Assembly (NCBI GenBank): GCA_021784715.1
Contig: JAJYHP010000128.1
Location: 1-14,410 of the forward strand
Source: a bacterium
GTDB lineage: Bacteria; Eremiobacterota; Eremiobacteria; Baltobacterales; Baltobacteraceae
DNA: 14,410 nt
Direction of reading: 5' to 3'
Numbering within the stretch: the first letter of the stretch is position 1; every line of letters begins with the position of its first letter. A program made the translations under genes and the position numbers. Positions 1 to 6,193 of this stretch are shown here, piece after piece. The notes under the pieces were generated by a model. It saw only the letters and a program-made list of their open reading frames with translations, was not told the DNA's origin and did no database searches.

Positions 1-94
1 CGAAAAGCACCGGCGCGCCGGCGGCGCGCGCGACCGCAGCGCAGAGCAATGAAAGGGCGAGCGTTACGACGAGCGCCCGGCGCGGCGACCTCAC
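1..94 (-). CDS. Exported protein, N-terminal fragment (signal peptide only)
   Basis: A partial reading frame enters at the right and leaves the window at base 1. It starts at a GTG whose last two bases are the first two of the murQ TGA (GTGA, 4-bp overlap), the same junction type as elsewhere in this operon. The 31 visible residues begin MRSPRRALVVTLALSLLC and continue AAVARAAGAPVLF. This is a classic Sec signal peptide: a basic n-region (R2, R5, R6), a hydrophobic core and an Ala-rich cleavage region near residues 22-26. The mature part is too short to assign a family. Position after murQ in a recycling operon would suit a secreted wall hydrolase (for example NamZ, which sits in the B. subtilis murQ operon) or a binding protein. 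That is only inference from context. No Shine-Dalgarno is visible, so translation is probably coupled to murQ. Confidence 0.7.
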   Translation of the reverse strand, partial: MRSPRRALVVTLALSLLCAAVARAAGAPVLF

Positions 95-969
95 CGCAGG
101 CCGCGCAACCGTTCGCCGTTGCGCGCCAACGCCTCGCGCGCGCCGCGCGCGTCGCTCCCGAGCCACGCCATCGCAATCGCGATCTTGACGGCGCCCTCCG
201 CATCGACGAGGAGTGCCCGCGCGCGTTCGCGCTCGCAGGGCACCGCGCGCATCACGATGCGCTCGGCGCGATCGCGCAATTTCTCGTTCGTCACGACGAC
301 GTCGACCATCAAGTTGTCGTACGTCGTTCCCAACGCGACCATCACCGCGGTCGAGAGGGCGTTCAACGCGATTTTTTGCGCCGTTCCGGCGAGGACCCGC
401 GTCGATCCGGCGAGCGGCTCCGCCCCCGTATCGAGAAAGATCGCGAACGCGGCGTCGGCAAAGAGCGGTGCCGTTCGGTCGTTCGCGAGCGCGATCGTCA
501 ACGCTCCGCGTTCGCGCGCGCTGCGCAGCGCGGCCCGCACGTACGGGGCGCGCCCACTCGCCGAGAGTGCGAGCGCGACGTCGCCCGGAGCGACGCAGCC
601 GAGATCGCGCGCGCCCGCTTCGGCGTCATCTTCCGCGCCTTCGACCGCCGCGAGAAAGGCCGCCTCGCCACCGGCGAGATGTATGCAGAGCCGAGCGCGT
701 TCGAGGCCGAACGTCGGATGCAATTCGACGGCATCGAGTGCGGCGATCCGTCCGCTACTGCCGGCGCCGATCGTGTGCCACGTAGCGCCACGCGCCATCG
801 CAGCGGCTGCGGCACGTGCGGCGGCGGCGATGGCATCGCGCGCCGCTTCGACGGCTTCGACCGCGCGCCGCTGCACGGCGATGAGCTCGCCGACGCACTC
901 GTCGATCTCGAGGGTATCGAGCGGCCTCCGTTGCGCGATCGTTTCGGTTGTGGGAAGCGCGTCGCTCAT
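91..969 (-). CDS. murQ: N-acetylmuramic acid 6-phosphate etherase
   Basis: MurQ cleaves the lactyl ether of MurNAc-6-phosphate to give GlcNAc-6-phosphate and D-lactate in the cytoplasm. This is the step that feeds wall-derived muramic acid into amino sugar metabolism. The 292-aa length fits the family (E. coli 298). The SIS-domain signature is clear: GAGSSGRIAALDAVE at about residues 68-82, AGGEAAFLAAVEGAEDD at 99-115, SASGRAPYV at 137-144, then GSTRVLAGTAQK (188-199) and the NLMVDVVVTNEKLRDRA stretch. E82 and E113 match the positions of the catalytic glutamates known in E. coli MurQ (E83, E114). The frame stays open far upstream, but MSDALP is chosen because its ATG overlaps the TGA of the upstream kinase (ATGA). 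The C-terminal stop overlaps the next gene in the same way. Assignment is firm. Confidence 0.95.
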   Translation of the reverse strand: MSDALPTTETIAQRRPLDTLEIDECVGELIAVQRRAVEAVEAARDAIAAAARAAAAAMARGATWHTIGAGSSGRIAALDAVELHPTFGLERARLCIHLAGGEAAFLAAVEGAEDDAEAGARDLGCVAPGDVALALSASGRAPYVRAALRSARERGALTIALANDRTAPLFADAAFAIFLDTGAEPLAGSTRVLAGTAQKIALNALSTAVMVALGTTYDNLMVDVVVTNEKLRDRAERIVMRAVPCERERARALLVDAEGAVKIAIAMAWLGSDARGAREALARNGERLRGLR

Positions 970-1862
970 CGCGCGGCGCTCGCACGCTCCGCCAGCACGA
1001 GCGCTCCATCGACGGGCTCCCCCGAGAACTTTCGAACGATCAGCAACGGGGCTTCGTTGGAAAGACGCGTCTCGAATAAAAACGTGAGCAGCGAGTTCTC
1101 GCGTACGAGTCCACCGCAGAGCGCGAGCGTCATGGGGCGTTGCAACGCATCGAGCTGACGCAAGAGCGTGCGCACGAGATCGGCGAGTTCTAACGCCGCT
1201 CCCTGAACGATTTTCACTGCCGAGCGTTCGCCGGTATCGGCTGCGGCGAGAACGATCGCCGCGAGCGCCGCGATCCTCGAGACGGGGACCGGCGTGCGGT
1301 AGATTTTCGCGAAGAGCGAGGCACGGTCGTCGCACTCCAACGCGCGTTCGAGATCGGCAAACCAGCGATCGCGCGGAGCGCGCCCGTCGTAGCAACGCAG
1401 GAGGAGGCGCGCCGCCGCCGCACCGAGCGCAAATCCGGCACCTTCGTCGCCGAGCAGATAGCCGCCGCCACCGATCGTACGCCGTTGCTCGCCGCACTCG
1501 CCGTACGCCGCGCTTCCCGTTCCAACCACCAGCACCGCGCCGTCGCCATCGGGGATCGCCGCACGCAGCGCGATCTCGACATCGCTCGTACAGCGAATGC
1601 GCGCATGCGGAAATGCCGCACGCAACGTCGCTTCGAGCGCATCGGCGAGACCGGGCTTCGAAATGCCTGCGGCGCCGAGGACGACCGCGTCGGGTTCCCG
1701 CTCGATATCGAGATCGCCGATGAGGACGCGCAACACCTCTTGCACGCTGTCGAGCCCGAGCACCGAGGGATTCGCCGGGCCTCCTTCGGCGCTCGCCGTT
1801 CGCCCGCCGTCACGAAGCAGCGCGACGCTCTTACTGCCGCCAAGATCGATTCCGACGATCAT
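966..1862 (-). CDS. N-acetylglucosamine/muramic acid kinase, BadF/BadG/BcrA/BcrD ATPase family
   Basis: A 298-aa ASKHA-fold sugar kinase. It shows the phosphate-1 loop GIDLGGSKS (4-12), a likely catalytic Asp at D94 in CTSDVEIAL, the phosphate-2 loop VVGTGSAAYG (112-121), the GGGGYLLGDEGAGF segment (131-144) and an adenosine-type ALCGGLVREN motif near the C-terminus. This order is typical of bacterial GlcNAc kinases of the BadF type. It probably phosphorylates the GlcNAc freed by NagZ. Clostridial MurK of this family also accepts MurNAc, so a dual role that feeds MurQ is possible. Substrate cannot be told from sequence, so no gene symbol is given. The start is the ATG that shares one base with the anmK stop (TGATG), with GGAG 8 nt upstream. 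It overlaps murQ by 4 bp. Confidence 0.88.
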   Translation of the reverse strand: MIVGIDLGGSKSVALLRDGGRTASAEGGPANPSVLGLDSVQEVLRVLIGDLDIEREPDAVVLGAAGISKPGLADALEATLRAAFPHARIRCTSDVEIALRAAIPDGDGAVLVVGTGSAAYGECGEQRRTIGGGGYLLGDEGAGFALGAAAARLLLRCYDGRAPRDRWFADLERALECDDRASLFAKIYRTPVPVSRIAALAAIVLAAADTGERSAVKIVQGAALELADLVRTLLRQLDALQRPMTLALCGGLVRENSLLTFLFETRLSNEAPLLIVRKFSGEPVDGALVLAERASAAR

Positions 1863-3013
1863 CAGGGACGCTCCATCGCGATTCTCGCGAGCAGCGCCGA
1901 GAGATCGTGCGGCGCGACGGCGCCGAGAACGCTCCGCCTTCGCGCTCCCGTCACCGACGGAAGGTTCGCACTGCGCCCGCGCAGCGTTTCGTATCCGAGA
2001 ACGGCGAAGGCTATCGCCTCTTTTGCATCGATCGGCAGTCCCACAGCGTCGCTGGTTTCGACGCGCGCCTGCGAAAGCCGTCCCCCGAGCGCGCGCAGGA
2101 ACGCCCCGTTGCGCGCCCCGCCCCCCGAGCAAAGAATGCGAGCGTCGGCAAAGCGATGGAGTTCGAGCGCCCGGGCGATGCTCTCGACGGTGAGCTCGAG
2201 CAACGTTGCCAACGCGTCATCGAGATCGAGCGCGCGCAGCGCGCTGCGAAAACGCCCCAAGAAGGCTTCCCCGAAGCGTTCGCGCCCCGTCGACTTCGGC
2301 GCCGCCATCGCGAAGTACGGATCCTCGAGCATCGAGGCGAGCAAGCGCGCATCCGTCGCACCGCGCGCGGCGCGGTCGCCGTTCTCGTCGTATCCGTGAC
2401 GCCCCGCGCTGCTCTCGAGCATCCACGCATCGAGCAGCATATTTCCCGGGCCCGTATCGAACGCGAGGATCCGGTCGTCGTCGGGCTTCACTCCCGGCGC
2501 GAGCAACGTGACGTTGGCGATTCCGCCGCAATTTAATGCGACGCGCTTTTCCTGCGGATCGGCGAGGAGCAGCGCATCGACGTACGGGACCAGCGGCGCT
2601 CCCGATCCTCCGAGGGCGCAGTCGGCACTCCGAAAATCGAAGCAGACGCTGGCGCCGATGCGTTCGCGCAGCGCAAACGGGTCGCCGATTTGCAATGTTA
2701 CCGAGGCGGCGCCGTCGTGGAAAACCGTCTGCCCGTGCATCGCCGCGAAATCGACCGAACGCCCGTCGAGAAAGCGCTCCGCCGCATCGGCATGCGCGAG
2801 CCCGAGCCGGTGATGGAGGTGGGCGATAGAAGCAAGATCGCTCCGGCCATGGCGTACGACCGCTGCGAGCAACTCCGCCGTTGCGTCGTCGAAGGCAAAC
2901 GTTCGCGCGTCGAGCACTGCCGGCGTCACGGCATCGCCCCGAGAGCGCAGGTCGACGAGCGCGCAGTCGATACCGTCGAGCGAGGTGCCGCTCATCATCC
3001 CGAGTGCGATCAC
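1862..3013 (-). CDS. anmK: Anhydro-N-acetylmuramic acid kinase
   Basis: AnmK cleaves the 1,6-anhydro bond of anhydroMurNAc and phosphorylates it, giving MurNAc-6-phosphate, the substrate of MurQ encoded two genes downstream. The 383-aa protein has the family signatures in order: GMMSGTSLDGID (5-16), MHGQTVFHDG (92-101), LQIGDPFALRERIG (107-120), VCFDFRSADCALGGSGAPLVPYVD (123-146), LNCGGIANVT (160-169) and FDTGPGNMLLDAWM (185-198), which carries the catalytic-type Asp at 186. E. coli AnmK is 369 aa. The start is the GTG five codons before GMMSGT, because it overlaps the upstream stop (GTGA) and little of the family lies further upstream. An anhydro sugar kinase implies that lytic transglycosylase products are recycled. 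It overlaps the next kinase by one base. Confidence 0.95.
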   Translation of the reverse strand: MIALGMMSGTSLDGIDCALVDLRSRGDAVTPAVLDARTFAFDDATAELLAAVVRHGRSDLASIAHLHHRLGLAHADAAERFLDGRSVDFAAMHGQTVFHDGAASVTLQIGDPFALRERIGASVCFDFRSADCALGGSGAPLVPYVDALLLADPQEKRVALNCGGIANVTLLAPGVKPDDDRILAFDTGPGNMLLDAWMLESSAGRHGYDENGDRAARGATDARLLASMLEDPYFAMAAPKSTGRERFGEAFLGRFRSALRALDLDDALATLLELTVESIARALELHRFADARILCSGGGARNGAFLRALGGRLSQARVETSDAVGLPIDAKEAIAFAVLGYETLRGRSANLPSVTGARRRSVLGAVAPHDLSALLARIAMERP

Positions 3014-4047
3014 GAGCCGGCATCCACCGCTTTGGTTACGCCGGTAAAGAACGCGCGCCGGAGATCGGTGCTGTCCTCGCGCCCGAAATAGACCGTATTC
3101 GCGAGCAACACCGCGGTCAGATCGCGCTGCGGATCGACCCAGATACAGGTCCCGGTAAAGCCGGTATGTCCGAAGGAATCGCGCGAGAAGCCCGCTCCGC
3201 ACGAGTTATCGTCGCGCGTCTTCAGCGCCCACCCAAGCCCGCGACGCAGCGTCGGATCGAAAGCCTGTTCGCGAATCGCTTCCGCTGCGAACGCTTTCTC
3301 CAGCAGCGATCGCCGTCCGTGAAGCGCCGCGAGATATTGCTCGCCGACCCATGCCGCATCGGCAGCGCTCCCGAAGAGCCCGGCGTGCCCCGCGACTCCC
3401 CCGCACAAAAACGCCTTCTCGTCGTGAACGCGTCCTTGCACCCGTCCGCGCCAAGCATCGCATTCCGTTGCGGGAATCGCTCCCCACTGCCGCGCGCGCG
3501 GTCGATACGCCAACGTGGCGCGTCCGACCAATCCCTCGAGCACCGATTGCAACGATCGCGATTCGCGGCGCGCGATGGCGACGCCGAGCGCGATAAATCC
3601 GAGATCGCTGTAGAGTACCTCGGATCCGACCTCGCCGCGAAGATCGGCGGTCAGCGCGAATGCCTCGACGGAAAAATCGCGCAACGCACGATAGTGCGCT
3701 CCCGATTGCATTCCCGACGTATGCGCGAGGAGATGACGCATCGTAATCGCCCGATGCGGAAGATCGCTCCACTCCGGTATCGTCTCGACGAGAGCGCCGT
3801 CGAGCGTGAAGCTGCCGCGCGCGATTGCGTCGAGCGCGGCCGTGGCGACGAAGAGTTTGGTGAGCGAGGCCAAATCGAACCGCGTGTCGAGCGCGATCGG
3901 TCGAGCGAGCTCGTCGTCGCGCGTACGGCCGTACGCGCGTTCGAAAATGACGCGCCCGTGGAGTTCGACGCGCGCCGCAGCGGCGGTAAAACGCCGCCCC
4001 AGAGCATCGCGAAGCACCGCATCGCTTTCGTCGAAACGATTACCCAC
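3010..4047 (-). CDS. Beta-lactamase-fold serine hydrolase (possible MurNAc-L-Ala amidase)
   Basis: A 345-aa member of the class C beta-lactamase/PBP4*/esterase superfamily. The nucleophile motif SLTK is at 61-64, the Tyr motif YSD at 146-148 and the third motif HTG at 294-296. LLAHTSGM (106-113) and LFGSAADAAWVGEQYL are also typical. There is no signal peptide if the GTG start at 4047 is used. That start overlaps the nagZ stop by 8 bp (GTGGGTAA), and residues encoded further upstream look non-homologous. In B. subtilis the recycling operon also carries a beta-lactamase-fold enzyme, AmiE (YbbE), which removes the peptide from MurNAc-peptides after NagZ action. The position directly behind nagZ suggests the same job here, in the cytoplasm. 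A D,D-peptidase or esterase role is also possible. Family is firm, substrate is inferred. Confidence 0.82.
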   Translation of the reverse strand: MGNRFDESDAVLRDALGRRFTAAAARVELHGRVIFERAYGRTRDDELARPIALDTRFDLASLTKLFVATAALDAIARGSFTLDGALVETIPEWSDLPHRAITMRHLLAHTSGMQSGAHYRALRDFSVEAFALTADLRGEVGSEVLYSDLGFIALGVAIARRESRSLQSVLEGLVGRATLAYRPRARQWGAIPATECDAWRGRVQGRVHDEKAFLCGGVAGHAGLFGSAADAAWVGEQYLAALHGRRSLLEKAFAAEAIREQAFDPTLRRGLGWALKTRDDNSCGAGFSRDSFGHTGFTGTCIWVDPQRDLTAVLLANTVYFGREDSTDLRRAFFTGVTKAVDAGS

Positions 4048-5521
4048 GCGTGAGGGCGACCGGGAGTTTTCCGTGCGTCGGCGCGCCGGCAAAAATTGCG
4101 GCCGCACAAGCGTGTAGGTGCAGTGCGTCGTTGCCGAAACAGCAGATGGCGTGTTCGACGAACGGTACCGCCTCGATATCGAACGGCTCCATCGTCGAAA
4201 CGAAAATGCTTTCGGGAAAGCGCTCGACGATGAGCCGGATCGCGTTCTGCGCGGCGGCGTCGAGGTGCGTGCGATAGGAGAGCAGCACGGGGCGCCGCCC
4301 CGAACTCGCCAGCGCGGCGAGCACGCGCTCCACCGAACCCGGGTCTTCCGGATGCAGCGCGGGGGCCTCGAGTGCGCCGAGCGCGGCCGAGCCGAGATCT
4401 CCGGTGACGCCGAACCGCACGAGCATACTCTCGCTGGCCGACACGCGCGGCGTGCCGCGAATGCGAGTCACGGCGCGCGCCGCGATGGCGGTGCCGACAT
4501 CGGGAAACGGACCCGGAGCTTCGAGCGGGATCGGCGCGCTCAACGTCGCGCGCAACATGCGTACCCGCATGCCGGCTTCGCGCAGACGCCATTCGCGCAT
4601 CTCACCACGGGCGATCGTCGCGGCGATCTCGCGCGCCGACGGTAGCGCGTCCTCGAGCCGTTCGCAGATGAGCGCGCAGTCGGCGCCGGCGCGAATCGCC
4701 GCAGCGGCGCGCTGCGGAATCGTCCCGTAACGTTCGAGCGCACCCATCTCCAAATCGTCGGTAAATGCGACGCCGTTGAACGAACAACTCTCGCGCAATA
4801 GCGTTTTCGTCACCGCTTCCGAGAGCGTTGCGGGGCGCTCGGCGTCGACGGATTCCACGACGACGTGGGCGAGCATCGCGGCGCGCGCGTGCGGTAGGAG
4901 ATCGCGAAAGGGAGCGAGGTCGCGCTCGTGCAGCACCTCGGTCGGCAGCGAGATCGTCGGCAACGAAAAGTGAGAATCGACGGCAGTGCTTCCGTGACCC
5001 GGAAAATGCTTGAACGTCGGAACGATACCGCGCCGCCCCATGCCGGTTGCGAAAGCGCCCGCAAGATCGGCGACGCGTTCGGGGTTGTCGCCGAACGAGC
5101 GCGTGCCGATCACGGTGCTGCCGCGATCGATGGCGAGGTCGAGCACCGGCGCAAAATCGAGATTCGCGCCGATGCGGCGCAGATCGTGCGCCATCTGTTC
5201 GCCGAGCCGTCGCGCCAAGTCGAGATCGTCGGCGGCTCCTACGGCCATCATCGACGGCATCGGGGCGAGCCCTTCGCGGAGGCGCGCGACGCGGCCGCCT
5301 TCCTGGTCGATCGCTATCAGCGGCGTCGGATCGTCGGGACGCAGGGCACGAAGCGCGTCGGTTAAGGCCCGAGCGCGCTCCAGGGAGGGAAGGTTCCGAG
5401 CGAAGAGGACGTAGCCGCCGTACGCACGCGACGAAAACTCACCGAGGTGCGTTGCGTCGAGCTCTGAACCCGGAAATCCAACTGCGAGAACACCCTCTGC
5501 CAGGTCGACGAACTCGCTCAG
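4040..5521 (-). CDS. nagZ: Beta-N-acetylhexosaminidase, glycoside hydrolase family 3, apparent CTG start
   Basis: NagZ removes non-reducing GlcNAc from muropeptides. From the proposed start the protein is 493 aa. VLAVGFPG (11-18) and YVLFARN (37-43) form the first strands of the TIM barrel. They are followed by IDQEGGRVARL (71-81), DFAPVLDL (122-129), KHFPGHG (171-177), DSH (182-184, the family's acid/base Asp-His dyad) and TDDLEMGAL (254-262), which holds the nucleophile Asp (D255). About 150 further residues after the barrel form a second domain, as in two-domain Gram-positive-type NagZ and unlike the ~340-aa proteobacterial form. No signal peptide is seen. The first ATG (5260) would delete about 87 essential residues. 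Between it and the in-frame TGA at 5555-5557 there is no ATG, GTG or TTG. A CTG at 5519-5521 lies 5 nt after AAGGAG, giving an N-terminus SEFVDLAEG, so it is the best start. The function is firm, the start is inferred. Confidence 0.88.
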   Translation of the reverse strand: MSEFVDLAEGVLAVGFPGSELDATHLGEFSSRAYGGYVLFARNLPSLERARALTDALRALRPDDPTPLIAIDQEGGRVARLREGLAPMPSMMAVGAADDLDLARRLGEQMAHDLRRIGANLDFAPVLDLAIDRGSTVIGTRSFGDNPERVADLAGAFATGMGRRGIVPTFKHFPGHGSTAVDSHFSLPTISLPTEVLHERDLAPFRDLLPHARAAMLAHVVVESVDAERPATLSEAVTKTLLRESCSFNGVAFTDDLEMGALERYGTIPQRAAAAIRAGADCALICERLEDALPSAREIAATIARGEMREWRLREAGMRVRMLRATLSAPIPLEAPGPFPDVGTAIAARAVTRIRGTPRVSASESMLVRFGVTGDLGSAALGALEAPALHPEDPGSVERVLAALASSGRRPVLLSYRTHLDAAAQNAIRLIVERFPESIFVSTMEPFDIEAVPFVEHAICCFGNDALHLHACAAAIFAGAPTHGKLPVALTRG

Positions 5522-5533
5522 AACGGCTCCTTC
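5522..5533 (-). promoter_or_regulatory. nagZ: Ribosome binding site deciding a CTG start for nagZ
   Basis: On the minus strand the sequence reads GAAGGAGCCGTTCTG. AAGGAG is a strong Shine-Dalgarno core, 5 nt before the CTG at 5521-5519. It lies about 20 nt after the stop of the preceding 99-aa gene. No conventional start codon exists in the nagZ frame here, so this site is what identifies the CTG as the likely start. Confidence 0.6.
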
Positions 5534-5554
5534 TCGGAAGGGAGGAACGTGACG

Positions 5555-5854
5555 TCAGTGCGCGGCGATCGATTGCGCTACGATCATCTTCCCGGAGCGA
5601 GCCGCCAGTACCTCGACACGATCGCCGAGTCGCAGGCTTGCCAGGGTGGCGAAATTGCCGGCACGCTGGATCGAGGTATTGGGGGTCACCGTTACTTCGA
5701 GCGTCTTCGCGCCCACGCGCACCTCGATCCGCGGGCGCTGGTAGTGAATCCCGACCACCCGCCCCGAGAACGAGAGCGTGTGCGAGGGTTGTGCCCAAAG
5801 CGCACTCGGTGCGAGTGCGAGCAGGAACGATATGAGGAGTGCGGAGCGTTTCAC
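5555..5854 (-). CDS. Small exported beta-rich protein (DUF5666-like)
   Basis: A 99-aa protein starting at GTG. Residues 1-21 form a signal peptide (MKRSALLISFLLALAPSALWA) with cleavage likely before QPSH. The mature 78 residues alternate hydrophobic and polar residues in short strands: SFSGRVVGIHYQRPRIEVRV, then AKTLEVTVTPNTSIQR, then LRLGDRVEVLAAR, ending MIVAQSIAAH. This small OB-like/beta-barrel pattern resembles DUF5666-type domains, whose function is unknown. The weak match is from memory of the pattern only. It lies 21 bp after the upstream 103-aa gene and 33 bp before nagZ, in the same reading frame as nagZ, so it is part of the operon. The C-terminal part of the Asn-rich protein at 7721-8251 follows a similar pattern. 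Confidence 0.72.
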   Translation of the reverse strand: MKRSALLISFLLALAPSALWAQPSHTLSFSGRVVGIHYQRPRIEVRVGAKTLEVTVTPNTSIQRAGNFATLASLRLGDRVEVLAARSGKMIVAQSIAAH

Positions 5855-5875
5855 GTTTGGTGCTCTATGAACGCA

Positions 5876-6187
5876 TCACGGTGTCGACGACGTTCCATCG
5901 CCGCGGAGAATTTCAAAATAACTCGCGCGCGCAGCGGCGTCGCCGGAGCGCGCACGCTGAGATGCATCGCGGAGCGCTAAGACCATTGCGTCGTCGGCGC
6001 GAAGGTTCGCCGCCGCCAGGCGAAGCGCGAGCAACGCCAGGTCGGGGGTCCGGTCGCCCAAACGAGCGATCCCTTCCATGAAGGGGCGTAGGTGCTCGCC
6101 GCTCGGCTGCGAGGCCAGGAGGGAAGCGATGACGCTCCCTTTCGCCGGCGAATTCTCAAGAAGGTAGCTATCGAGAAGCTCGAACAT
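5876..6187 (-). CDS. Hypothetical 103-aa cytoplasmic protein, first gene of the operon
   Basis: I do not recognise this protein. It has no signal peptide or membrane segment and is rich in Leu, Ala and Arg, with probable helices at MFELLDSYLLEN (1-12), GEHLRPFMEGIARLG (30-44), DLALLALRLAAANLRADDAMVLALRDASQRAR (49-80) and AAARASYFEILRG. Codon third positions are GC-rich, as in its neighbours, which supports a real gene. The frame is open for another 118 codons upstream, but that part runs antisense to the aspartic protease gene, so the ATG at 6187 is preferred. No Shine-Dalgarno is visible. It is followed after 21 bp by the 99-aa exported protein gene and then the peptidoglycan recycling genes, so it probably heads that transcript. 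Confidence 0.6.
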   Translation of the reverse strand: MFELLDSYLLENSPAKGSVIASLLASQPSGEHLRPFMEGIARLGDRTPDLALLALRLAAANLRADDAMVLALRDASQRARSGDAAARASYFEILRGDGTSSTP

Positions 6188-6193
6188 CACCGC

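Noticed and set aside
49..1158. Long plus-strand open frames opposite murQ and the kinase
   Set aside because: Arg/Ala-rich translations without any family motif. They are antisense shadows of well-supported minus-strand genes in GC-rich DNA.
2881..4053. 390-codon plus-strand frame opposite anmK and the serine hydrolase
   Set aside because: No motif, unusual composition, and both strands cannot be the source of the clear AnmK and SxxK hydrolase signatures.
4040..5260. nagZ starting at the ATG at 5260
   Set aside because: It would remove the first barrel strands and the IDQEGGR motif, all encoded in frame upstream with good family match.
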